Positions 41,879 to 52,935 of a stretch of 64,000 nucleotides of DNA are shown one piece after another. Every line of letters starts with the position of its first letter. Within the stretch, counting starts at the first letter, position 1. Location of the stretch: assembly GCA_024663395.1 (NCBI GenBank), contig JANFAH010000002.1, positions 1,674,001-1,738,000 on the forward strand, written 5' to 3'. The stretch comes from Pisolithus tinctorius (taxonomy: Eukaryota; Basidiomycota; Agaricomycetes; Boletales; Pisolithaceae). Both the position numbers and the translations under genes were made by a program. The notes beneath the pieces were generated by a model, which saw nothing but the letters and a program-made list of their open reading frames with translations, had not been told where the DNA came from and did not search any database.

Positions 41879-42710
41879 CTATTTGTCGTGCGTGTTAGGG
41901 TCTCTGGGTGGAGGAACATATTGCAGGTCGGGGAATTGCATATTTTTCCAAGGGTGCGCTGGATCTGGAGGTTGCTTCACGTAGCTTATTTCTTTTGGAG
42001 GGGGAGGGACCCTACGGGGTTCTTCCGGAGCGGGAGATGGTGGACGCGAGGAAACGGGTGTATTAGTGTACGACGACACGGTTACTTTCTTCGTTGTATT
42101 GTTCAACGACATGACTTTATGGCTTGACTGGGGACCGGCAGCCGTGCCCTTGCGTGCTCCCAGTGTACCGCCGCCACCGGGAAGCATGGGGAATGCGCCC
42201 TCCGCCTTGCGAGCCTCCACGATAGCTCGTTGCCGTTCCTCCCCCTCTCTCACGACCTGCATACACAGCTCCTCCTGTATCTGGGCGACTAACGCCGGGC
42301 GACGGCTATTATCAAGGAACGACTTGCCGCAATGCGGGCAGGCATAGTGCGGTAAGTTGAGATTGCAAAGAACGAGGCCGCAGCCATAGCAAAGGGGAAC
42401 GTAGGTAGATAGATCGTGTTCCCTGGCTGGACAGTTGACGGCCCGCACACGTAGACACACTGAACACTGTCCCGGCAGTGGGAAGAAGAGCGATCGCATA
42501 CGTACCCAAACAGAAACAGCCGCCTTTGGGGTCCTTCTCCTTCCCAGAAGCATATTCTACGTTGTGAAGGCGCGTTTCGAGTGCTGAGACGGCCTTGCTT
42601 TTAGGAGGCCCTTGCCCCTTTCCTTTTGCTTGTTGCTTTGCAGGGATGTGTCGCGCTGGTATACGATCAGACGTAAGGGACCCAGACGATGTCCAGGGCG
42701 TTCGGCGCAT
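41879..42710 (-). CDS. Rqt4/TRIP4-type zf-C2HC5 protein, 250 aa
   Basis: The exons are 42710-42506 and 42426-41879, with a 79-base intron. Splicing gives CFCLAREHDL, LCYGCGLVLC and YACPHCG, so all finger ligands are present. The MRRTPW start was chosen. The C-terminus is shorter than in the other two copies because a CAA TAG ends the protein after THDK. The finger family acts in clearing collided ribosomes (yeast Rqt4, human TRIP4). Whether this copy is expressed cannot be told. It is convergent with a coiled-coil gene that lacks its 5' half. Confidence 0.75.
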
Positions 42711-42744
42711 GTTGGGGGTCAAAGTGAGATGTGCGGAATCGGCT

Positions 42745-43195
42745 TGGTTTTCACATCTACCGTACCACTCGTAGCGGCCTCAAATAATTCCGAGCCAACC
42801 TCAACCACTGCCGTATCCGACTCATCTACGACTGCCACCTCCGCCTCTTCCTCAGCCAGTCAGATTTCCTTAGTCACGGTCACTGCAACGTGTATATTGC
42901 TCGTTCTTCCCGTCCTACTGTTCTAAGCACCAAAACCTAAATCAACACACTCCATCTCCCTGCGATGTAACACCGTAAATGATGCCTCACGTCACGGCTC
43001 GCATCTCGAGCATTGGGGTCGCTTACTAGACGACGACGACAACGACGACGATAGCTGGGAAAGGACATTATCCATGTGACAACTCACCCCTTCAACTCCT
43101 ACTAAGAAACTGGCAGCGATGTTCAGTCATTCCCCGAGTACTAACTCTAGGAAGAGATCATCCAAGAACTTTCATGTTCGTGAACACTAGTACGT
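42745..43195 (+). pseudogene. Membrane-protein family fragment M9
   Basis: The stalk and membrane segment (LVTVTATCILLVLPVLLF) are followed by a stop at about 42924 and by the proximal tail in another frame. An expanded Asp-coding GAC tract lies at about 43031-43056. The copy ends at the spacer repeat. Confidence 0.7.
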
Positions 43196-43700
43196 ATGCT
43201 CCCCAGTCGCTGAGATATACTTGTTCGGCAAAAATAGGAATATATTTCATAATGCACTTCCCCTGCGTTCAAGGTGTGTGTGGTACGATTTTGGGGTGGT
43301 TGTAGAAAGCCTCTTCGAGTGGGACAAATGCGACTTCATGCGTGGTAGATCTGGGTGCAACCTGGGAGACACGGCGCCATCCTATTCATTTCATGTGACA
43401 CGAGGCAGTTGTGAACGGCAACTGACGTCATATCAGCAACTATCAGCATGCTCATGCTCTTCATTGAAGAAAGGCATCGGTTGTTCCGCAGACGTGAATT
43501 TCGCCAAGGGTCCCCACCAGCGACGAAGTTAGCGAGTGACCAAGATCAGCTATGGGTTGGCATAGGCAGTACTTGCAGGTTCACCAACGAGACCAGTTCC
43601 GGGAGGAGACATAGCCAGTTTCCCGCACGGACTGCGGCCTCGCATCGCGGGGTATCACCGTTGCGTTGGTCACAAAGGGGGACTGACTAAGAAGCTTGAG
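43190..43700 (+). repeat. Array spacer repeat (unit G)
   Basis: The landmarks are the same as in unit E (tagtacgtatgctccccagt, cctgggagacacggcgccat, accagcgacgaagttagcga). A 20-base piece near 43650 is missing relative to E. No gene is seen. Confidence 0.55.
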
Positions 43701-43829
43701 TACTTGGGGAGCGTCAGACATGCGGGAGCGTGTATGGGCAGGGTCTAAGGTAGAGGCAAATCCTGTGCTCTTTCTACGCCGCAGCCTCGTGCCCTCGCTC
43801 TCCCACAAACGTCCACCAACCGTTGGTCT

Positions 43830-44215
43830 ACTGGTAAGCGCTTCCCCAGTTCTTCAAGTTGTGCGACTCACTCAAGCAACACAGCCCAATTTCCTCTCGC
43901 CTTTCCAACCAACTTGCATTTTTCGCATCCATTGGTGAGTTCTTATCGGACCATCGTTGTATTATATGCGTTGAACCGCGTGTAACCTTATCCACAGTTT
44001 GAGCTTCGTACAGACACCCAAGTTACCTGCTCGAGACTCCGTGTCTTTACCGTGGGTTCTTTTGCGCTGCTTGGTTAGCCTCGCTGTTCAGCTGACACTC
44101 AATATTTCTTACCGGGTTTCTTTCAAAGGGTATGACCTTACTGTCCCTGTCTTGTTGCAAGTGATCACCGAACCTAGCGCAGAGGCAGAACCATCTCCGT
44201 CGGGTATAACATTCA
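43830..44215 (+). promoter_or_regulatory. HET G promoter and leader with possible 5' UTR intron
   Basis: The candidate leader intron lies at 43935-43997 (gtgagttctt...ttatccacag). The block just before the start codon differs from E, F and H (cgggtataacattcaATGG), after a small deletion that removed the catcctggtgtaacgac part. Confidence 0.4.
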
Positions 44216-47050
44216 ATGGTTTCAACAGATGACGTTTCCCGCAAACGAAAAAACTTGGAACGTTGTCCTCCAGGGGAAGATGGCCGGTATTATTCCCTCG
44301 TCAACCTGGCGTGCGCACTCTACCAGAGATACGAAGAAAAGCGTGAAATCGACGACTTGAACGAGGCAATCGATTTGTGTCGCGCTGCTTTGGAACTCCG
44401 ACCAGCGGAAAACGAGACGGGTGATCGGTCCATGTCACTCAACAACCTCGCTCTCTGTCTTTCGGATAGATATGACGAGCAGGGGGCAGTCGACGACCTA
44501 GGAGAACTCATCACGCTTGGACGTGCAGTACTAGAGCTCTGTCCGCCAGGGCATCCTCATCATGATGTCCTTCTCCACAGTCTCGCCTTCTACCTCAACA
44601 GACGGTTCGAAAAACAGGCTGCAATTGACGACTTGGAGGAAGCCATCTCGCTCTCACGTGCAGCACTAAAGTTCCGTCCACCAGGGCATGCTCATCGTGA
44701 TGCCACTCTCCACAGTCTCGCCTTCTACCTCAACAGACGGTTCGAAAAACAGGCTGCAATTGACGACTTGGAGGAAGCCATCTCGCTTAGACGTGCAGCA
44801 CTAGAGCTCCGTCCACCAGGGCATCCCGATCGCAGCAAATATCTTTATGATCTCGCTCGCAACCTCTGGACGAAGTTTCAGAAACAAGTTGACATGGCTG
44901 GGTTGCACGATGCGGATTCTCTTCATCAAACTGCGTCGGTGGTCCATCTAACAAGCAGGGTTGATGTCGCCTCTTCCCTTTTCCAGCTGTCAGAGTACCT
45001 CTGGGTCAGATTCCAGAAGCAGGCCATGATGGCCGACTTAGACGATGCTTTTTGTCTTGCAACGTATGCTTTGGAGCTCCGGTTACCTCCTAAAGTTGTT
45101 TCCGTTGAAGCTTGGGTTCAGAGGCTGTCCCAAGGGACCGACTCGAATGAACCTGCCGTACTTGCTCGAGCTGTAGACGATCTGTGTGTCCTTGCGAAAT
45201 ACCATAGGGCCAGATTCGAAGCTCACCGCACAATCGTCGACCTGAACGAGGCCATCACCTTATACCGATATGTATTGCGACTCCACCGGACTGAACATCC
45301 CAGTCGCGCTTTGTCCCTCCACATCCTTGCACAGTGCCTAGCAGACCGGTTTCGTCGAAAACGTGCAGCAGCGGATCTGGACGAGGCTATTTTATTGGAG
45401 CAAGAAGTCTTGCAGCTACTCATACCCGGAGATCCCACTTACGACATATCCCAGTGCTCCCTTGCGGCCTACCTCCGCATGAAGGTCAAGTCACGAGTTG
45501 CTATGACATCCTCTAATGCCTCACCTGTTATCCACTGTGACATCGAGCAACTCATCCGTAATGTTGCATTTGAAACCCTCAAATCCATGCCGACCAGGCT
45601 GCTGCACACGCATACTGGTGTCCTGTGTAACCGGCATGCGCAGTTGACCCAGTTTATGCACAGCCAACAGTACAAACAGCTGGTGTCGCTTTGCACAACG
45701 TGCGAACCAGATCAGCGAATGGAGCTGGTCCACACGGCCATCTTGAAATACTTTCAGTACGTCACGCTTTCTCACCGTTGGGGTGATGACGAGCCATCAT
45801 TGCGCGACATCGAAGGCCACTCGATATATGATATGTCGGCAAGGGAGGGCTTTGAAAAGCTGCAATCCTTCTGCGTTGTTGCCTGCGAACGAGGTTTCTT
45901 GTGGGCATGGAGTGACACGTGTTGCATAGACAAAGACAGCAGCGCTGAGTTGCAAGAAGCCATAGGATCGATGTTTGCGTGGTATCGGCGGTCTTCCATA
46001 ACCGTTGTGTATCTCTCTGATGTTCCGGATACTGATTCGCTCGGGAACAGCGAGTGGTTCAGACGCGGGTGGACCCTCCAGGAGCTACTAGCTCCCCGAA
46101 CCGTACTATTCTACACCCAGAGTTGGTCACTTTACAAGAACCTCACGTCTTCGAACCATAAAACCGATATTGCGGTGCTGGAAGAGCTGGAGAGGGCGAC
46201 TGGAATAGAGTCCCGGTTCCTCACCCACTTTTCCCCAGGTATGGATGACGCTCGTTCGAGACTCCAATGGGCGTCATCACGTCGTACCACGCGGCCTGAG
46301 GATATCGCCTATTCACTTTTCGGGATCTTTAATCTTCACCTACCCGTTTTGTATGGTGAACTTGCTGAAAAAGCGCTTGGGCGTCTCCTGGCCGAAATCA
46401 TTTCGCAGTCTGGGGATATCTCAGTTCTGGATTGGATTGGGGACGCGTCGCAGTTTCATAGCTGTTTCCCTGCCCAGATTACCTCGTTCCAAATGCTGCC
46501 GTTGCTCCGACCTCAACCTAATGCCGAAGAACCATCAGCGGCGATAAGTCAGAGTCCCTCACCAATATCATCCGAAGATTCATACTCCCCAGGTGACGTG
46601 TACGACTTCCACTCGCTCACTAGGGTGCCCCTTGCACGTTTTCTCAATCGCCGCCTCATACTACCATGTATTGCGCATTGTGTCACAGTCGTTCATCTGA
46701 AAGGGTCAGATCGATCGGCACCGAGTTACACGTATAGCATCCAGGCATTCGGGCTGAGGCCTCTTGAAATCACTCTGCCAAACAAACTAGAGGTTGAAAC
46801 GCGGTCGCGAGGTACTCTGCAACTTGTTCGCCCTTGGCACTCGAAGTTGCCTGGTTCATCTGCCGAACTAGATGCCGCGACTGGAGAACAGCTGCTCTCT
46901 ACCCTTGAGAGGCCATTTAACGCTCTTCTGTTGAGTCAACTACCTCATAACGAGCACGAAAGGATCGCGTCTTCTACTCGCATTACTGCTCAGCCCATAG
47001 ACCGGGCCAGCATTTTGAAAAGCAAAATTCGGATATTCAACATTGTGTAG
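44216..47050 (+). CDS. HET G: TPR-HET protein, 944 aa
   Basis: The gene is intronless with start MVSTDDVSRKR. About eight TPRs lie at residues 40-423, and three exact 135-base units occupy 44495-44899. HET block 1, LSHRWG, is at 518-523, followed by WAWSDTCCIDKDSSAE, RGWTLQELLAP, TTRPEDIAYSLFGIF and LPVLYGE. The linker matches F. The C-terminal domain has LVRPWHSKLPG and ends in RIFNIV. The TPR part after the exact units differs noticeably from F (for example RVDVASSLFQLSEYLW), while the HET part is nearly the same. This suggests separate histories for the two halves. Confidence 0.92.
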   Translation: MVSTDDVSRKRKNLERCPPGEDGRYYSLVNLACALYQRYEEKREIDDLNEAIDLCRAALELRPAENETGDRSMSLNNLALCLSDRYDEQGAVDDLGELITLGRAVLELCPPGHPHHDVLLHSLAFYLNRRFEKQAAIDDLEEAISLSRAALKFRPPGHAHRDATLHSLAFYLNRRFEKQAAIDDLEEAISLRRAALELRPPGHPDRSKYLYDLARNLWTKFQKQVDMAGLHDADSLHQTASVVHLTSRVDVASSLFQLSEYLWVRFQKQAMMADLDDAFCLATYALELRLPPKVVSVEAWVQRLSQGTDSNEPAVLARAVDDLCVLAKYHRARFEAHRTIVDLNEAITLYRYVLRLHRTEHPSRALSLHILAQCLADRFRRKRAAADLDEAILLEQEVLQLLIPGDPTYDISQCSLAAYLRMKVKSRVAMTSSNASPVIHCDIEQLIRNVAFETLKSMPTRLLHTHTGVLCNRHAQLTQFMHSQQYKQLVSLCTTCEPDQRMELVHTAILKYFQYVTLSHRWGDDEPSLRDIEGHSIYDMSAREGFEKLQSFCVVACERGFLWAWSDTCCIDKDSSAELQEAIGSMFAWYRRSSITVVYLSDVPDTDSLGNSEWFRRGWTLQELLAPRTVLFYTQSWSLYKNLTSSNHKTDIAVLEELERATGIESRFLTHFSPGMDDARSRLQWASSRRTTRPEDIAYSLFGIFNLHLPVLYGELAEKALGRLLAEIISQSGDISVLDWIGDASQFHSCFPAQITSFQMLPLLRPQPNAEEPSAAISQSPSPISSEDSYSPGDVYDFHSLTRVPLARFLNRRLILPCIAHCVTVVHLKGSDRSAPSYTYSIQAFGLRPLEITLPNKLEVETRSRGTLQLVRPWHSKLPGSSAELDAATGEQLLSTLERPFNALLLSQLPHNEHERIASSTRITAQPIDRASILKSKIRIFNIV
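44495..44899 (+). repeat. Three tandem 135-bp TPR units in HET G
   Basis: Unit starts are at 44495, 44630 and 44765. The last two share long identical stretches (cctcaacagacggttcgaaa and the codons for KQAAIDDLEEAISL). Confidence 0.9.
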
Positions 47051-47097
47051 ATAGCGGTGGCGTTATGATATCTTGGTATCGACATCCACGCTGTCCT

Positions 47098-47630
47098 GCT
47101 GTTCACGTTTTGTTCTCCTTCGTCCGGTCATACCTTGTAGGAGTGCATGCATATACATGTCCAGTGAATCCCAGTCTGACTGGTTGCGTTCGCGTCGTCA
47201 TTGGCCGGATTGGCAGGCAGACATTCTGCATTGTAATGAAATATTGCAGGTGGACCCATAAATACATACGAACCGAACGCTGTATAGTAGGCCCTTTTTG
47301 ACCATTGGAGCGCAAGTTGGCAATGACACAAGTAACGAAGACGTTTTATTATGTTGGTAAATATCTTCCTAACGTTGCCTATCAATGGGGTGAATCTCAA
47401 TTTGGGAGCATACTATTCTTTGCATTAGTGTACATGCATGTTGCGTTGCTCGTGGTGTTCGTCTGCAGTGCAAGACTTCAGGAGAGGGCCAACTACATTT
47501 GAGACTACCCTGCGATGGTGTGCGGTCGTTGAAAGGCCACATTGTGAGCTAGGCATTTGATTCACCAGATTTATATTTGCATGTAATCCTACGTATGACG
47601 AGACGAAGGGGAAAAAAACAGGCAAGTGCA
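47098..47630. mobile_element. Inverted-end repeat element, unit G
   Basis: Arms lie at about 47119-47170 (ccttcgtccggtcatacctt, gtaggagtgcatgcatatac) and, inverted, at 47578-47610 (gcatgtaatcctacgtatga). About 45 bases of the left interior are missing relative to unit E. Confidence 0.55.
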
Positions 47631-47944
47631 AGGCCATGTTTGCACACAAGGAAAACGCGCATTCCAGCATCGATCAAAGTGCGGGAGCAAGGTACACGAA
47701 GTAACGCGTGAAACGGAGTGACCAAGTTGGTGTCGATACCAGATCAGCGTGCGCGCCCGGCCTGTGCATGTGTGAAAATATAATTAAAGTATAGGTATGC
47801 ACAATATGGAAACAGGAAACAACACATAAAAACGAAATAACATACATAGTGGAAAGGAGGAAAGATGTGCACGGAGGGCGTACGGCTAGCGATACAATTG
47901 GTCGGTCTTGAGCACCACGAGAGGAAAACTATGCATGCGGAATT

Positions 47945-49220
47945 TAAGTCAGAGGATCAGGAAAAGCCGCTATACTGACGGCATCCTCGCCGGGTTCGCT
48001 CGCTAGGTACGAACCCCAGGAATAAACAGACGATTGCATAGAAATGGCGCGAAGGCGCCCCTCCACCTCTGCAGGAAAGGTTTCGAGTGTCGCAATGAGA
48101 GATTGTAGGGCTCGACCATTGCCGGTAGGAGGCGGATTGGGGGTAGATTCTATAGGGGGTGCAGTAATTGAGTGTAAGTCAGCGAAAGGATTTGCCGTAG
48201 TGTTCGGAAGCAGCGTCCGTTTGGTTGGCTTTTCCTGTGCAATGAAGAAGGGGTTACTTGCCATCCTCTCCGGCGGAACGGCCGCGGTGTCCGCGGGGGG
48301 ATTCTGTTTACTATCTGCATGTTCCAGAGGATCTGTGTGCAGGACTTCCGCGCTTTGCCAGTGGTGCAGATCTGACCCTGTCGCTGCAGGGATCTCCTTT
48401 TCCTTGCACATCGTAGCGGGCGATATTTTTCCTGATAGTCGTGACCCTCTCGACAAGAAAGAGTCTCCCCGGACAGTTTCCCCATCCCATGAGAAAGACT
48501 ATATGGCCCATGAATGTCCGTGCTGGAGGCATTTTCATGATCTCGGCATCTGCTTCTGCGATATCAGCCTGCGAAACCATCTCAGCAGCCAAGTCAGGAT
48601 GGTATTTCTCAAAGGGTGCAATGTGTCAAAAGATTCGCGAACGTGAGGGCCCTCGGATGATTTTCTCCCCAGAGATGGTACTCAGGGAATCACTGCCAGC
48701 TTCTCAATAGCAGTTGAAAGGGGACGTTGTCTCATGGATAATTTTCCTTCCCAACGATCTTCACTGACATCTGGTAAGTGACCCCAAGGCTCGAGATGGG
48801 AGCGACGACGCGAAACATCATTTGCGGCGTTACGATCGCACCCGGGTGGAGAACCCTTCCGGTTTAATTTTTGGTGCTTAGAGCAATAGAAGGCGAGTAG
48901 GGCAGCAAAAATATGTGCTGCAAACGCTGCGACGCATGCTCCAATGACGTGCTTAAAGGAATCTGATTGTCTGAAGTGGTGGCGGCGAAGGTGGCCGTCA
49001 TAGATGGGTCGGCGGATACAACAGTGGTTATGGTTGGTTGGAAACTATCTGAAGACGTGACGAGTGGTACGCCTGCTTGCGTACTAGAAGCAACTGCAGC
49101 TGTGTTCTGGATGAGAGCGGATGCAGTTGGAGTCAGGTTACTGACGACGATGGAGACAGAGATGGCAATGAGAGAAGGCGATCTGTGGAAGGACCGACAG
49201 GCGTATTGGAAAAACCCCAA
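47945..49220 (-). pseudogene. Membrane-protein family copy M10
   Basis: This is the sister of M7, with the same signal-like start and ectodomain (VTSSDSFQPTITTVVS). It carries the same 2-base loss near 48499 and the same 8-base excess in the proximal tail, plus its own frameshift near the membrane segment at about 48950. NPFFIAQEKPTKRT and TANPFADLHSITAPPIE are readable in the distal tail. Confidence 0.75.
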
Positions 49221-49284
49221 CTCTACTCAGAAGAGTCGAAAAGAAGTCCAATGCTGGGTCACTATCACATAACACTTCACTGCG

Positions 49285-49839
49285 ATGACAGCCTCCTCGA
49301 GTGCACCACCGTACTAGGTGCGAGCATCTCACAACACACTCCAGTCCAGCACATCCACACAACCCTCAAGCGTACTTGCCCACGTCGACATCCAATATCG
49401 CCACGCTGACGATGCTCCGCTGTCATTACTTCCGAGCCACCCAGATGAGCATGTGCTCATCCTCTACCACGACCCAGAGAACCCCACGGCTCCAACCATC
49501 AAGAGCACGTCAAGTCAGTTCTCTCTTTCAGGCATTAAGGTCTCGCTAGCGCCAGAGGCCACTATGGACGAGGACAAGAATCCTAATATGTATGTCCTGC
49601 GAGTGACGTCCATCGGTGCAGATAATAGCCAGTACGCCAGATAGGATATTACGGGGGATCTGATAGCGCACTGAGTCGAATGACCCGCTACCATAGTGTC
49701 AATTTAGAATCGTCACAGGCATATCCACAGAACCCCCAGGCATTGGTGACACGTTTCAAGCAAAGGTACACCGGCGCGCACTCATTGCGATATGATCAAG
49801 CTTAGTCCCCACCTAGGAACTTTGTCATTCGCAGTGTCT
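49285..49839 (+). pseudogene. Small unrecognised gene, unit G copy
   Basis: The copy starts at 49285 with codon 11 TAG (49315-49317), the same nonsense change as in unit F. The rest of the first exon is open to 49644. The second exon is cut at about 49839 by the same deletion junction as in F. Confidence 0.75.
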
Positions 49840-50520
49840 TGGACCAATTTCATAGTGGCAGATGGGAGGTGTGCTTGGTGCCACGCTCGCCTGAAGGAAA
49901 AATACATCAGCCTACGAGTGACGGATTCAGAAAAGAACACGTACACGAAGCATTCAAATGCTTCCTCTTTATCCTTCCTGATATCGAGAAGTTCAATAGT
50001 AAAGAGGACGAGACTAGTGGGATTCATGTTATATTTCACCTCAAGATCAGGGTCATACAGCATGGGGATCGGTGGAGACGGGAAAAGTTCCTGAGGTACG
50101 GCACCCACGATGAACGACGGCCAAATGACAGACTGGTCCTCTTCCAGATGCAAAGTTAACAATCTTCCTGAAGACGAGTGTAACGACTCTAGCGAGGAGA
50201 ACGATGAGAGGACATGGGGTTGCACGACAGGAGATACATGTCTAGATACAGCTGGGGCCGCCGCCAGCTGATGATATCTGGGCTGCTCTTCTGCAGACGA
50301 TGTGGGCGAGGACAGCGCGGGGGAAGGTGTTACGGGCTCTTCGGCGTCTGACACTTGCGCGCTCTCCAGTGATGCAGCGAAGCTGCTCGATATCTCGGGG
50401 TCAGACACGAAGGCATAAGACGATTGGGTAGATGCGGTTGATAAAGTCGAAGTAGTCCGTTCTCGGGTTGGCGACGTCGACATTGCCGTAGAGGCGTCAC
50501 GGATATTTTGCTTACAAATC
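49840..50520 (-). pseudogene. Tail-anchored gene, unit G, both ends deleted
   Basis: The central exon is continuously open (FVSDPEISSSFAASLESAQ, SSFSSLESLHSSSGR, VGAVPQELFPSPPIPML), with the in-frame 54-base intron. It lacks the membrane-anchor exon and the two small 5' exons through the same two deletions as in unit F. A further 33-base stretch near 50466 is missing. Confidence 0.75.
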
Positions 50521-50974
50521 GAGCCCCGTCAGATCTGTTAAGTTTTGACTGGGGCTGAACGATCATCTGGGTGGACGAGCGTTGTCCAAGGACAAACTGT
50601 GGACTCCGTCTCCGTACTAAACAACGTAAGTTTGCACCTTTCCCGCTTCTATGAGATTCCAATGTTGGAGAGAGTCATCCAACAGCAGGTCAAACTCACA
50701 AAAAAGGATCAGGATTATAGCCTTGAAGGAGTCGCTTCGTATATGTGCGGTACCAACAATTCTCGTGAAAGGCGCAGGGAAGACGGTGTGTGGTGATCTT
50801 TAAACGAGATGCCTCCAGTGATTGGAGTCAAGTGCCATCGCTACCACGGTTCCCAGGTCTATCGGTGCGTAGTTGGACGTACGGTGGGTTCTCGCCACGG
50901 AGTAGATTGGCACTGTCGCAGGTGGGAAGCGGCTTCGTCAGGGCCTGCTGTCTTCACAGCACTCGAATCAAAAG

Positions 50975-52156
50975 ATGCAGCGCTCCTCCCGGTCTCTAGG
51001 TTCTGATTCTGTCATTTCCCTATTCCAATCAGCATCTGCTCTCGCCCAGAGCTTCTGGCCCTACCACTCGTCGCGGCCTCAGATAGCTCCGAGCCAACCT
51101 CAACCACTGCCGTATCCGACTCATGTACGACTGCCACCTCCACCTCTTCCTCAGCCAGTCAGATTTCCTTAATGACGGTCATTGCAACGTTTATATTACT
51201 CGTTCTTCCTGTCCTACTGTTCTAAGCACCAAAACCCAAATCAACACACTCCATCTCCCTGCCATGTAACACCGCAAATGATGCCTCACGTCATGACTCA
51301 TATCTCGAGCATTGGGGTCGCTTACCAGACGACGGCGACGACGACGATAGCTGGGAAAGGAGATTATCCGTGAGACAACGCGCCCCTTCAACTCCTACTA
51401 AGAGACTGGCAGCGATGCTCTGTCGTTTTCCGAGTACTAACTCTAGGAAGAGATCATCCGAGAATTTTCATCTTCGTAAACACGTTGCAGCCATTCGAGA
51501 AATACTGTCCGACTTGGCCCCCGAGATGGCTTCGCAGGCTGCGGTCGCCGAGGCGGATACCGAGATCATAAAACCACCGCTAGCACGGACTTTCATGTGC
51601 CTTGTATTGTCTATTTCATGGGACGGGGAAGCTGTCTGCATTGATTCATTCTCGTGGAGAGGGCCACGACTATCAGGAAGTATGTCCCCCAACATGATGT
51701 CCGATGAATAGATGACCCCTGTAGCGATCTGCATCGCTGGGAACGCGAGGAAGTCCTCTGGAAGATGCAGGTGGTAATCAGAATGCTTTCGCGGACGCCG
51801 TGGCTGTTCCAGTGAAGAGAGCGGCAGGTAACCCCTTCTTCAATGCACACAAAAAACCAATCATACGGTGGCTACTTCCGACCATTACTGCAAATCCTTT
51901 CGCTGACTTATACTCTATCACTGCACCTCCCATAGAATGTACCACCAATCCGCTCCTCACCGGCAATGCTCGAGCCCTACAATCTCTCATTTCGGCACTC
52001 GAAATGTCTCCTGCGGAGGTGGAGGAATGCCTGCGCGTCATTTCCGCGCAATCGTCTGTTTATTCCCGAGGTTCATATCTAGCGAGCGAAACTGGCGAGG
52101 ATAGCGTCGGTGCAGCGGCCTTCCCCTACCCTCCGGCTCAGATTCCGCGATCATAG
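50975..52156 (+). pseudogene. Membrane-protein family copy M11
   Basis: This is the longest plus-strand copy. It has the stalk, a membrane segment (LMTVIATFILLVLPVLLF), a stop at about 51221, then the tail in another frame: YLEHWGRLPDDGDDDDSWER, EMASQAAVAEADTEIIK, SWRGPRLSGSMSPNMM followed by a stop at 51708, and then VKRAAGNPFFNAHKKP through SVYSRGSYLASETGED to 52156. It shows what M6 would have had without the foreign insert. Confidence 0.75.
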
Positions 52157-52700
52157 CTTTACTCTCGTGGTGCGCAAGACCGTCCAGTGGGATCCCTGGC
52201 CATACTTGCACACCTTCGTTACTTCCGAGTACGTATGTTATTTCGTGTTTACGTGCCATCTCGTGTTTCCATAGTGTCGCGTACAGGCCAGGCGTGCACG
52301 CCGATCTGGCATCGACACCCACTTGGTCATTCCTTTCATGTGTTGCTTCGTGTATCTTTTTCTCGCACTTTGATTGATAATGCAATGTGTGTTTTCCTTG
52401 TGTAAGTATGTCCTTCCACTTGCCCCTTTTCACCCTTCGTTCCGCCTTATGTACTACTGGAGTGCATGCAAACATATATCTGGTGAATCGGGTACCACAT
52501 TGTACGGTCTCTGAATGGTTGCACACCACCACAGGGCAGGAAGAGAGGTATAGATTGGAAACCATGCTGTGACGAGCATTGTAACAAGTATATACAGTAT
52601 ACCAACACTGAGGAATTGCGGCACACCTAACGATCTGCCGACCATCGTGTCGTGGACCTCTTCTAACTGTGTGTAGCCCCCGATGTCATCCTGTTGTGTC
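52157..52700 (+). repeat. Membrane-gene 3' flank and half inverted-end element
   Basis: The flank (cgatctggcatcgacaccca, attgataatgcaatgtgtgt) is the inverse of 25823-26120. From about 52430 the right arm of the inverted-end element follows (ggagtgcatgcaaacatata, gggtaccacattgtacggtc). No gene is seen. Confidence 0.5.
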
Positions 52701-52935
52701 CTCTGCATACACCGCAAAAGGCCAGCACGCATGCTCCCCAGATGTACTTGTTGGGCAACGATAGGAATATATTTCACAATTCACTTCCTCTGCGTTCAAG
52801 GTGTGTGTGGCACGACCTCGAGTAGGACTAATGCGACTTCATGCGGAGTAGATCTGAGTGCAGCCTGGGAGGCACGGCGCCATCCTATTCATTTCATTTG
52901 TGGCACAAGGCAGGTTGTGAACTCTATCAGTACGA
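52700..52935 (+). repeat. Array spacer repeat, truncated
   Basis: The first half of the spacer (gcacgcatgctccccagatg, gatctgagtgcagcctggga) is present. It is cut at about 52935, where it joins exon 1 of a coiled-coil gene. Confidence 0.5.
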
